Of a stretch of 64,000 nucleotides of DNA, positions 17,071-24,154 are shown piece after piece. The notes beneath the pieces are model-generated. The model searched no databases. It was not told where the DNA came from and was given only the letters and a program-made list of their open reading frames with translations. The stretch's first letter is position 1, and each line of letters opens with the position of its first letter. The position numbers and the translations under genes are program-made. The stretch spans positions 1-64,000 of the forward strand of contig DETS01000107.1 of the NCBI GenBank assembly GCA_002361735.1, in the 5' to 3' direction. This DNA is from Lachnospiraceae bacterium UBA3282. Its GTDB lineage: Bacteria; Bacillota; Clostridia; Lachnospirales; Lachnospiraceae.

Positions 17071-17304
17071 ATGGAAGAAAAAGTATTAGAGATCCTGGAA
17101 GAATACTGCGAGGAAGCGCTCACTTATGAGGGCGACAATATGATGGAGGAAGGGATCATCGACTCCTTTACGGTCATCAACATTGTGAGCGAGCTGGAAG
17201 ACGCCTTTGATATTGAAATCGACGCAAAGTATGTGGTGGCGGAGAACTTTAAGAACAAGGTGGCGATCTTAGAACTGGTAGAACGTCTCCTGGAGGAAGC
17301 GTAA
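17071..17304 (+). CDS. Acyl/aminoacyl carrier protein (DltC-like)
   Basis: A 77-residue acidic helical protein with the phosphopantetheine attachment site at Ser32 in GIIDSFTVINIVSELE. Its size matches DltC. It should carry the thioester made by the adenylation enzyme at 14614 and deliver it to the MBOAT protein. ATG 17071 is chosen because AAAGGA ends ten bases upstream; an in-frame ATG at 17047 overlaps the formyltransferase and would add eight residues. Two bases separate it from the MBOAT gene. A 4'-phosphopantetheinyl transferase is not present in the window and must come from elsewhere. Confidence 0.88.
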   Translation: MEEKVLEILEEYCEEALTYEGDNMMEEGIIDSFTVINIVSELEDAFDIEIDAKYVVAENFKNKVAILELVERLLEEA

Positions 17305-17306
17305 GT

Positions 17307-18887
17307 ATGCAATTCCTGTCAGGCGCTTTTGTGATCCTGTGGGTGATAAGCTTCGCCCTCTATTATTTGCTGCCCTCAAAATATCAATGGGGGGTTCTGG
17401 CCGTGGCGAGCGGCCTTTTTTACGTGATGGGAACGGGGGCTTTTCCCTTGGGAATCTTAGTGACGGCTCTTTCCACCTACGCCTGCGGAAGGCTGCTTGC
17501 GCAAAGCCTTGCCGTGCAGAAGGAAGCCCTGACGGGCTGCACAGACAAGGAGGAGAAAAAGGCGGTCAAGTCCGCCTTTGAAAAGCGCAGGAAGCGACTG
17601 CAGATCCTTCATTTTGTGCTGAATTTGGGAATTTTGCTCTGCGGCAAGTACACGGCGGTGATTCTGCCGTTTCTGCGGGAGAGCCGGCTGCTGTCCCCTG
17701 AGGGAGACTCCTTTTTTTCCCGTATCGTGATGCCGCTCGGCGTCTCCTTCTACACGCTGACTGCCATCGGCTATGTGGTGGACGTCGGCAGGGAGCAGTG
17801 CGAAGCGCAGAAAAATCCGTTGAAATTATTTTTATATTTGGCTTATTTCCCGGCGATTACGCAAGGGCCTTTTCACCGATATGAAAAGATGCGGGCGGAA
17901 TTTGGCAGGGAGCACTTATTCGATTACGGAAGGCTGGCAAGCGGCGTCCAGCGCTTTGTCTGGGGCGCCTTTAAGAAGCTGGTGATCGCGGACAGGCTCG
18001 GTATCTTTGTGGGCAATGTCTTTGACGGCACAAGACCTCAGATTGCGGGCGGTATTTATGCGGTGGCGGTGGTCTTCTATATGCTGCAGCTCTACGCCGA
18101 TTTTTCGGGTTACATGGATATGGCGTTGGGAGTCAGCGAGACCTTTGATATCACTTTGCCGGAGAACTTTAAAAGACCTTATTTTTCGACCTCGGTGGCG
18201 GAATTTTGGCGGCGCTGGCATATTACGCTCGGTGCCTGGTTTAAGGATTATGTGATGTTTTCGTTTGTGATGTCAGATGCGGGACGAAAGCTTGGCAAGG
18301 CGGCAAAGAAAAAGATGCCGAATATGGGGAAGCAGGTCACTGCCTTGGCAGGAACCATGCTGGTCTGGCTTTTCACGGGTCTGTGGCACGGCAGGACGGT
18401 AAGTTATCTGCTGTGGGGCGTCTATTACGGCATCATCATGTGCCTGTCTCTGGTATTGGAGCCGCACTATGCCGTCTGGAAGGAGAAACTGCATATCAGG
18501 GAGGGAAAGGTTTGGTCCTTTTTCTGCATGGCAAGGACGTGGATGATTGTCTTTGCGGCGGATATCCTGATTCGTACGGCAAGCCTTGCGCAGGCGGGAG
18601 AGGTTTATTTGGTGATTCCCGCGAAATTTGGGATTCCGGCGACTCTTGGGACGCTGACGGATTACGGGTTGAGCAGGTACGCCTTTTTGCTCCTGCTTTT
18701 TGCCTGCGCCCTGTGGCTGTTTGTTTCTGTCTGCGAGGAGCGTGGCATGGATGTGCGGGCACGGCTGTCGGCGCTTCCCCTGCCCTTGCGTTGGGGATGC
18801 TATTACGGGGTGGCGCTTTTGCTCATCGTTACGGGGATTTACGGCGGCAGCTACGACACAGCGGCGTTTCTGTATCAGAGTTTCTAG
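17307..18887 (+). CDS. MBOAT-family membrane acyltransferase (DltB/AlgI-like)
   Basis: This 526-residue polytopic protein should move the carrier-bound acyl or aminoacyl group across the membrane to an extracytoplasmic acceptor. The MBOAT signature is clear: WRRWHITLGAWFKDYV with His305, and GLWHGRTVSYLLWG with the conserved His361. MPLGVSFYTLTAIGYVVDV and FPAITQGPFHRY are also typical. It lacks any soluble catalytic fusion. With the SGNH protein at 13500 it fits the DltB/DltD or AlgI/AlgJ pairing. GGAGG lies upstream of the ATG, and it ends the cassette; a new promoter follows immediately. The acceptor is presumably the glycan of this locus or a teichoic acid. Confidence 0.88.
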   Translation: MQFLSGAFVILWVISFALYYLLPSKYQWGVLAVASGLFYVMGTGAFPLGILVTALSTYACGRLLAQSLAVQKEALTGCTDKEEKKAVKSAFEKRRKRLQILHFVLNLGILLCGKYTAVILPFLRESRLLSPEGDSFFSRIVMPLGVSFYTLTAIGYVVDVGREQCEAQKNPLKLFLYLAYFPAITQGPFHRYEKMRAEFGREHLFDYGRLASGVQRFVWGAFKKLVIADRLGIFVGNVFDGTRPQIAGGIYAVAVVFYMLQLYADFSGYMDMALGVSETFDITLPENFKRPYFSTSVAEFWRRWHITLGAWFKDYVMFSFVMSDAGRKLGKAAKKKMPNMGKQVTALAGTMLVWLFTGLWHGRTVSYLLWGVYYGIIMCLSLVLEPHYAVWKEKLHIREGKVWSFFCMARTWMIVFAADILIRTASLAQAGEVYLVIPAKFGIPATLGTLTDYGLSRYAFLLLLFACALWLFVSVCEERGMDVRARLSALPLPLRWGCYYGVALLLIVTGIYGGSYDTAAFLYQSF

Positions 18888-18891
18888 GCTT

Positions 18892-18920
18892 TTGCGCTTA
18901 TTGGTTATTTATGGTATACT
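18892..18920 (+). promoter_or_regulatory. Putative extended -10 promoter for the NodB-like/AsnB block
   Basis: TTGCGC at 18892-18897 and TATACT at 18915-18920 are 17 bases apart, with TGG before the -10 box. The -35 box is weak but the extended -10 is good, and it shares TATGGTATACTGT with the site at 41530-41542. It starts five bases after the MBOAT stop codon. Confidence 0.6.
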
Positions 18921-18946
18921 GTACGCAGACTCAGCAGTCTGCGTAC
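18921..18946 (+). promoter_or_regulatory. Perfect 11-base inverted repeat at the predicted transcript start
   Basis: GTACGCAGACT at 18921-18931 and its exact complement at 18936-18946 flank a CAGC loop. It begins directly after the -10 box, so it could be an operator or a stable 5' hairpin. There is no T-run after it, which argues against a terminator for the MBOAT gene. Confidence 0.6.
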
Positions 18947-18987
18947 AAAGAATCACTTCCCGGTATTTAGGAAAAAAGGAGGAGCCT

Positions 18988-19746
18988 ATGTTTTCATACG
19001 ACGACTACAGAGAGATCATCCGCATCATACAGTCTACAGGCAGACAGTGCGGTTACCGCGAGGCGCTGACGAGGGACCGCTTCATCATTATGCGCCATGA
19101 CGTGGAATACAGCGTAGACAGGGCGTGGCAGCTTGCCAAAGTGGAGCAGAGCATGGATTTTACCTCCACCTTTTTCTTTCAGTGGACGAATAATTCCTAC
19201 AACATCCTGTCGCGCAAAAACATGGACATCATCAAGGATATGCACGAGAGAGGACAGCGCATCGGTCTGCATTTTGCCCTAAACGGCATGACGGACATGG
19301 AGCAGGTTAAGAAGCGCATCCGTATGGAAATCGATATTTTGAGTGAGATGTTCGGTTTTCAAATCACGGAATTTTCGGTGCACAGGCCGTCTAAGGATGT
19401 GCTGCGGGAGAACATTAAGCTGGATGGCGTACTCAATGCCTATCAGGACGAGTTTTTCACCTTTGCAGATAAAATAACAGATGATACGGAATTGAGCGTC
19501 AAATATATGTCCGACGCAAACCACATTTGGCGCTACGGCTATCCTGACGAGGAGAATATCACGGGTCATGACAAGGTGCAGATTCTGGTGCATCCTTTTG
19601 CCTGGAGCAGGAAGGGCTGCAATAATTTCGAAAACTACCGGGCGCTCATCCAGGAAAAGTATCAGGAGCTGGTAGAGTCCGTGGATAACGAATGCAAAGA
19701 TTTTGGCGAATATCGGGAATACTTTATGGGGAAAGAAGTGAGATAG
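18988..19746 (+). CDS. NodB-like polysaccharide deacetylase-fold protein
   Basis: This 252-residue protein resembles the divergent polysaccharide deacetylases found in glycan loci. MRHDVEYSV carries Asp38, matching the NodB HDxD-type block, and RIGLHF near residue 92 supplies His95; a later ILVHPFAW segment fits the C-terminal His motif. No signal peptide is seen, so it may act in the cytoplasm, for example on a nucleotide- or lipid-linked HexNAc. That would create a free amine for N-formylation. ATG 18988 has AAAGGAGGAG right before it, so a longer in-frame extension back into the MBOAT gene is rejected. It is followed directly by the AsnB-like gene. Confidence 0.72.
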   Translation: MFSYDDYREIIRIIQSTGRQCGYREALTRDRFIIMRHDVEYSVDRAWQLAKVEQSMDFTSTFFFQWTNNSYNILSRKNMDIIKDMHERGQRIGLHFALNGMTDMEQVKKRIRMEIDILSEMFGFQITEFSVHRPSKDVLRENIKLDGVLNAYQDEFFTFADKITDDTELSVKYMSDANHIWRYGYPDEENITGHDKVQILVHPFAWSRKGCNNFENYRALIQEKYQELVESVDNECKDFGEYREYFMGKEVR

Positions 19747-21648
19747 ATGTGTGGGATATGCGGAACCATCAGAAAACGGGAGATCACGCTCGAGCAGCTG
19801 CGGGAAATGAATGATACCATGTATCACAGAGGACCCGACGACAGCGGCCGGGAGCTCTACGAGATGAAGGGCGGCTATCAGGTAGGCTTCGCCCAGAGGC
19901 GTCTTGCAATCATGGATCTTTCGGAGCTGGGACACCAGCCTATGCACTCGCCCGATCAGCGCGTCAGCGTGATCTACAACGGAGAGATTTATAATTTCAA
20001 AGAATTGCGCGAAGAATTGGCGGACTATCCCTTCCGATCCGACTGTGATACGGAAGTCATCATAGCCGCCTATTTAGCATGGGGAATTTCCTGCGTGGAG
20101 CGCTTTAACGGCATGTTTGCCATCGCGCTCTATGACAGGAAGGACGAGACCGTTTATCTGATGAGGGACCGCATCGGTAAAAAACCGCTGTACTACTGGT
20201 ATCAGGATGGGGAACTGGCATTTGCCTCGGAATTAAAACCTATTATGGCCTGCCCTGATTTCCCTGCCGAGATTGACAGGGGGGTGCTCTCCCGTTTCCT
20301 TTATCAGAAGTACATCAATGCACCGGAGAGTATTTACAAAAACGTGTATAAGCTCGAACCGGGCGCGATCCTTGCCTTTCAGGGCGGACAGATCAAAACC
20401 CGGAAATACTGGAGTGTAAGCGAAGTTTACCGCCGGGCAGCGGAAAATCCCGTCGCAAGCTATGAGGAGGCAAAGGAGCAGCTAAAGGCGCTTCTTGTGC
20501 GGGCAGTGTCGCTGCGCATGATCGCGGATGTGCCGCTGGGCAGTTTCTTAAGCGGCGGGTATGATTCTTCTTTGGTGACGGCAATCGCGCAGGAGGTATC
20601 TTCCTCGCCCGTAAAGACCTTTTCTATCGGTTTTCACGAGGAAAGATACAATGAGGCGGGCTATGCCAAAGCAGTAGCGGAATATCTGGGAACGGACCAC
20701 ACCGAGCGCATTATTGAGGAGAAGGATATCTTCTCGCTTGTGGAGAGCATTCCGAAATACTATGATGAACCTTTTTCAGACTCCTCGCAGATTCCGACGA
20801 TGCTGGTCAGTGCACTTGCCAGAGAGCGGGTGACGGTGGCGTTATCGGGCGACGGCGGGGATGAATTTTTCTGCGGCTATAATCAGTATGAGAAGGTGGC
20901 GCAGGCACAGAAGTTGGATGTTGCGGGCGCTATGGTGCATGGTCTTTGTCATATGCCGGGTATCGGGCGGCTTGGCTTGGAGAAAAAGCTGCCCTTTAAG
21001 GTGCGCGTGATCGCGGGGAACAGGGATCGTGAGACGAAGACGCAGTTCGGGGCGGGCAACTATCCTGCGATGGCGCGAGCTATGGTGGGTGAGCTTCCGA
21101 CCGGGACGCGTGCCCTGCCGATCCATTATCCCGTTGAGAGCAGCTATGGTGTCAAAGACTGGCAGATTCGCAGGATGCTGTTAGACATGGATACCTATCT
21201 GCCGGGGGATATCCTCTGCAAGGTGGACCGCGCTTCCATGAAATATTCGCTGGAAGCCCGCTGTCCGATCCTGGACACGGATGTGATGGCTTTCTCCTAT
21301 CGGATTCCCCACGCTTATAAGTATGCGGCAGGAGACAAGAAACATATTTTGAAAGACATCGCCTACGACTATATTCCGAGAGAACTTTTGGACCGTCCCA
21401 AGGTCGGGTTTGGAGTACCTCTCGACAAGTGGCTGCGCGGACCATTAAAAGAGCAGCTGTTATCATACACGGATTCCACATTATTGAAGCGTCAAAATCT
21501 GTTTGATATATCATACATGCAAAAGACGATGGAGAAGTATCTTAAGACGGGAGATAAGGGGCCGGCAACAGGAGAAAATTACTCCGGTCTGATCTGGTCA
21601 TTCTTTGTCTTCCAACAGTGGTATGAGACCTACTGCAAGGGCGCTTGA
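19747..21648 (+). CDS. Glutamine-dependent asparagine-synthase-type amidotransferase (copy 1)
   Basis: This 633-residue AsnB-family protein combines an N-terminal Ntn glutaminase with nucleophile Cys2 (MCGICGT) and a C-terminal ATP-pyrophosphatase synthetase with SGGYDS at residues 269-274. Ammonia from glutamine would amidate an adenylated carboxylate. In housekeeping AsnB that is aspartate; in O-antigen loci such enzymes (WbpS-type) are linked to uronic-acid amidation. The nearby UDP-HexNAc dehydrogenase makes the second role attractive, but it is inference. The ATG follows the deacetylase stop with no gap. A second copy lies at 24155. Confidence 0.87.
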   Translation: MCGICGTIRKREITLEQLREMNDTMYHRGPDDSGRELYEMKGGYQVGFAQRRLAIMDLSELGHQPMHSPDQRVSVIYNGEIYNFKELREELADYPFRSDCDTEVIIAAYLAWGISCVERFNGMFAIALYDRKDETVYLMRDRIGKKPLYYWYQDGELAFASELKPIMACPDFPAEIDRGVLSRFLYQKYINAPESIYKNVYKLEPGAILAFQGGQIKTRKYWSVSEVYRRAAENPVASYEEAKEQLKALLVRAVSLRMIADVPLGSFLSGGYDSSLVTAIAQEVSSSPVKTFSIGFHEERYNEAGYAKAVAEYLGTDHTERIIEEKDIFSLVESIPKYYDEPFSDSSQIPTMLVSALARERVTVALSGDGGDEFFCGYNQYEKVAQAQKLDVAGAMVHGLCHMPGIGRLGLEKKLPFKVRVIAGNRDRETKTQFGAGNYPAMARAMVGELPTGTRALPIHYPVESSYGVKDWQIRRMLLDMDTYLPGDILCKVDRASMKYSLEARCPILDTDVMAFSYRIPHAYKYAAGDKKHILKDIAYDYIPRELLDRPKVGFGVPLDKWLRGPLKEQLLSYTDSTLLKRQNLFDISYMQKTMEKYLKTGDKGPATGENYSGLIWSFFVFQQWYETYCKGA

Positions 21649-21868
21649 CGGTAAAGTGTGAAAAACAGTTTTGATTGCGACTGTTATTTTGAAGTTTTTG
21701 AGAAAAAGTTTTGCGACAAATAATGAAATTGTCAAAAGATTCAGACGGGCAAAAATAAATGAAAATTTAATTAAAAAGTCGTTTTTTGCCGGTTTTTCAT
21801 GAAAATGCAGGAAGTGATTGCAGATTTTGCTTATTTTTATCAAAAAATGAAGGAAGTTATGCAAGCGG
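21649..21868. other. A+T-rich 220-base gap without a recognised gene
   Basis: This spacer is clearly richer in A+T than the flanking genes. It has a weak six-base stem (AACAGT and ACTGTT near 21665-21690) and a 12-base palindrome, TTTTCATGAAAA, at 21794-21805. I could not identify a convincing promoter pair or terminator. It may hold a promoter for the GT4 gene at 21869. Confidence 0.4.
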
Positions 21869-22975
21869 ATGAAGGGTAAAACGGGAGAGAAAAAAATAGC
21901 GTTCTATATTGGCTCCCTCAGAAAGGGAGGAGCGGAACGAGTGTTCGTAAATCTTGCCGACTACTTTCAGAAGGAAGGGTACCGGGTCGTGATGGTGACG
22001 CAGTACCGCTTCGAGGAAGAGTATGATCTGCCGGCAGGGATCGGAAGAATTTTGTCCGATATCGGAGAGGAAGAAGTGACCAAAAGCCGAATCCGAAATT
22101 TCCTTCGGCGGCTTAATAAATTACATGCGATATGGAAAGCCGAGAAACCCAATCTGGTGTTGTCCTGCATTGGGAAAAATAATTTTATGGCGGTTGTTTC
22201 GACGATGGGGACCGGTACAAAGGCAGTGGTATCGGTGGTGGGAGAGGCCGCAGAGGAATATCCGACCAAGCGGATGCGTTTCCTGGCAAACCATTTGTTT
22301 CCCCGCGCGGCCGGTGTGATCCTGCAGACGGAACGCTCCAGGGCTTTCTTCCGTAAAAGAGTCGGGGCAAAGGCTGTTGTGCTGCCAAATTCCCTGAATC
22401 CTGCCTTTATCAGGCCGCGATTCGAGGGAGAACGGGAAAAAGAGATCGTTTCCGTGGGGCGTATGGATGCAAATAAGAATCATGAGATGCAGCTTCGCGC
22501 GTTTGCGGCGCTGCCGCCCGCATTCTCAGAGTATGGGCTGACGATATATGGGGACGGAGAGCTTCGATCTTCTATAGAAGCATTGGCAGAGAAGCTGGGG
22601 GTCGGTGAGCGTGTGCGGCTTCCGGGCGTGGTGCCTGACATTGCGGATCGGATCGGAAGGGCGTCTTTATTCCTGCTGACCTCTTATTCGGAGGGCGTTT
22701 CGAATGCACTGATCGAGGCATTGGCGCTGGGACTGCCCGTGATTGCAACGGATGTGCCAAGCGGCGGTACGGAGGAATTGATGACGGACGGGGGAAACGG
22801 TCTCATCATTCCGGCGGGGGATCAGGAGGCATTGGAGAAAGCCATGGAGAAAATGCTCGGAGATCCCGTTTATGCGGACAGGCTTGGCAGAGAGGCGGCA
22901 AAGATACAGGAAAAGCTGGCGCCAGAGCGGGTTAATGGCTTATGGAAGGCGTATTTTGAGGGGATTATAAAATAA
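21869..22975 (+). CDS. Glycosyltransferase family 4
   Basis: A 368-residue GT-B enzyme with IAFYIGSLRKGGAERVFVNLA at the N-terminus, an acceptor half containing VVSVVGEAAEEYPT, and a donor half from VSVGRMDANKNHEMQLR. The E-x7-E motif is in YSEGVSNALIEALALGLP, followed by DVPSGGTEEL. It is close to the GT4 at 9444 in layout, so the two may be paralogues. It lies between the two AsnB-like genes after an A+T-rich gap. The donor sugar is unknown. Confidence 0.83.
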   Translation: MKGKTGEKKIAFYIGSLRKGGAERVFVNLADYFQKEGYRVVMVTQYRFEEEYDLPAGIGRILSDIGEEEVTKSRIRNFLRRLNKLHAIWKAEKPNLVLSCIGKNNFMAVVSTMGTGTKAVVSVVGEAAEEYPTKRMRFLANHLFPRAAGVILQTERSRAFFRKRVGAKAVVLPNSLNPAFIRPRFEGEREKEIVSVGRMDANKNHEMQLRAFAALPPAFSEYGLTIYGDGELRSSIEALAEKLGVGERVRLPGVVPDIADRIGRASLFLLTSYSEGVSNALIEALALGLPVIATDVPSGGTEELMTDGGNGLIIPAGDQEALEKAMEKMLGDPVYADRLGREAAKIQEKLAPERVNGLWKAYFEGIIK

Positions 22976-22997
22976 CAGTCGATATTGGAGAAATATT

Positions 22998-24140
22998 GTG
23001 AGCGAAAAGAACGGCAGTGAAAGAAAGACGCAGGAACGGACTGTAAAACAGCATAAGGGTGGACGATGGACTTGGCTTCCGCAGGCCGTTTGTTTTCTGG
23101 CGCTCTTTGGCATGATTCTTCTGCCTGTCTCTTATATGGTAAGGACGAACGGCGATGTCAAGGATCGTTTTGCGGGCTTTTACGCAGAGAAGAAGGACAG
23201 CCTGGACGTGGTGATGATTGGATCGAGTCCTGTCTTCCCCTACTATGCGGCGCCGAAGCTCTGGGGAGAGACGGGGATTGCCATGTACCCGCTTTCCACG
23301 AATGTACAGCGTCCTGCCGCCATGAAATATTTGATGGCGGAGGCGGAAAAGACGCAGTCGCCGCAGCTCTATATCTTTGAAATGCGCATGTTTACCATGA
23401 CGGAGGAAGGTTTGACGGACAATATGGCGTATACCCGCGGCGTCACAGATAACATGCGTTATTCATTGCTGAGGGCAGAGGCGATACAGGGTTTGGTACC
23501 GGAGGACGACGAGGAGGGGCGTCTGAGTTATTATTTTGATATTATGAAATATCACACAAACTGGAAAATGCTGGCAATGCCCTCTGAATGGAAGAATATG
23601 TTCTATCATAACAGCCATCCTTTAAAGGGCTATACGTTCCGGGATGAGGTTGGTCCTCAGCCCATGCCTGATATTGCCGATGTGGAAGGCGAAAAGCCCA
23701 TTCCGCCGGAACAGGAGGCTTGTTTGAAAGAGCTGCTCTTGACCTTGCAAAAAGGAAATCAGGATGCGCTTTTTTTGGTCTCTCCCTATGGAGAATCGGC
23801 GCAGGAGCAGCAGATGTTTCATTATATGGAAGGAATCGTGGCTTCTTACGGCTATCCTTTCCTCAATATGAACGATTATTATGATGAAATCGGCATTGTC
23901 TTTGAGGAAGATTTCGCAGATTACGGCAGCCATACCAACGCTGTCGGGGCGGAAAAATGCACGGATTTCCTGAAAGAATACTTACAGGAGCACTACAGCC
24001 TCCCTGATCACCGTGGGGACGCTTCTTACGCTTCTTGGGACGAATCCTATCAGCTTTGGAAAAAGAGGCAGGAGGAGGCTGTGGAGACGGTCAGGGAGCG
24101 GATCGCCAAGGGAGAATATGCTGAAATCGTAGAGGAATAG
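22998..24140 (+). CDS. Membrane-anchored SGNH-like protein (second copy)
   Basis: This 380-residue protein has a polar N-terminus, one membrane segment at about residues 27-47, and an extracytoplasmic domain. VVMIGSSPVFP (Gly75-Ser76-Ser77) fits SGNH block I, and the C-terminal DYGSHTNAVGAEK supplies an Asp/His pair. The fold is similar to the protein at 13500 but the sequence is clearly different. No MBOAT partner is adjacent, so it either shares the MBOAT at 17307 or acts alone, for example as an esterase or O-acyltransferase on the exported glycan. The start is GTG with GGAG nine bases upstream. Function is inferred from fold only. Confidence 0.6.
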   Translation: MSEKNGSERKTQERTVKQHKGGRWTWLPQAVCFLALFGMILLPVSYMVRTNGDVKDRFAGFYAEKKDSLDVVMIGSSPVFPYYAAPKLWGETGIAMYPLSTNVQRPAAMKYLMAEAEKTQSPQLYIFEMRMFTMTEEGLTDNMAYTRGVTDNMRYSLLRAEAIQGLVPEDDEEGRLSYYFDIMKYHTNWKMLAMPSEWKNMFYHNSHPLKGYTFRDEVGPQPMPDIADVEGEKPIPPEQEACLKELLLTLQKGNQDALFLVSPYGESAQEQQMFHYMEGIVASYGYPFLNMNDYYDEIGIVFEEDFADYGSHTNAVGAEKCTDFLKEYLQEHYSLPDHRGDASYASWDESYQLWKKRQEEAVETVRERIAKGEYAEIVEE

Positions 24141-24154
24141 GAGTAAGGCAGTTT

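Noticed and set aside
14614..17304. A non-ribosomal peptide synthetase
   Set aside because: There is a lone adenylation enzyme and a lone carrier, with no condensation or thioesterase domain; the MBOAT and SGNH partners point to a Dlt-like acylation system.
18700..18987. A 96-residue N-terminal extension of the NodB-like protein
   Set aside because: It runs antiphase through the MBOAT gene, the promoter and the hairpin; ATG 18988 has a strong AAAGGAGGAG site.
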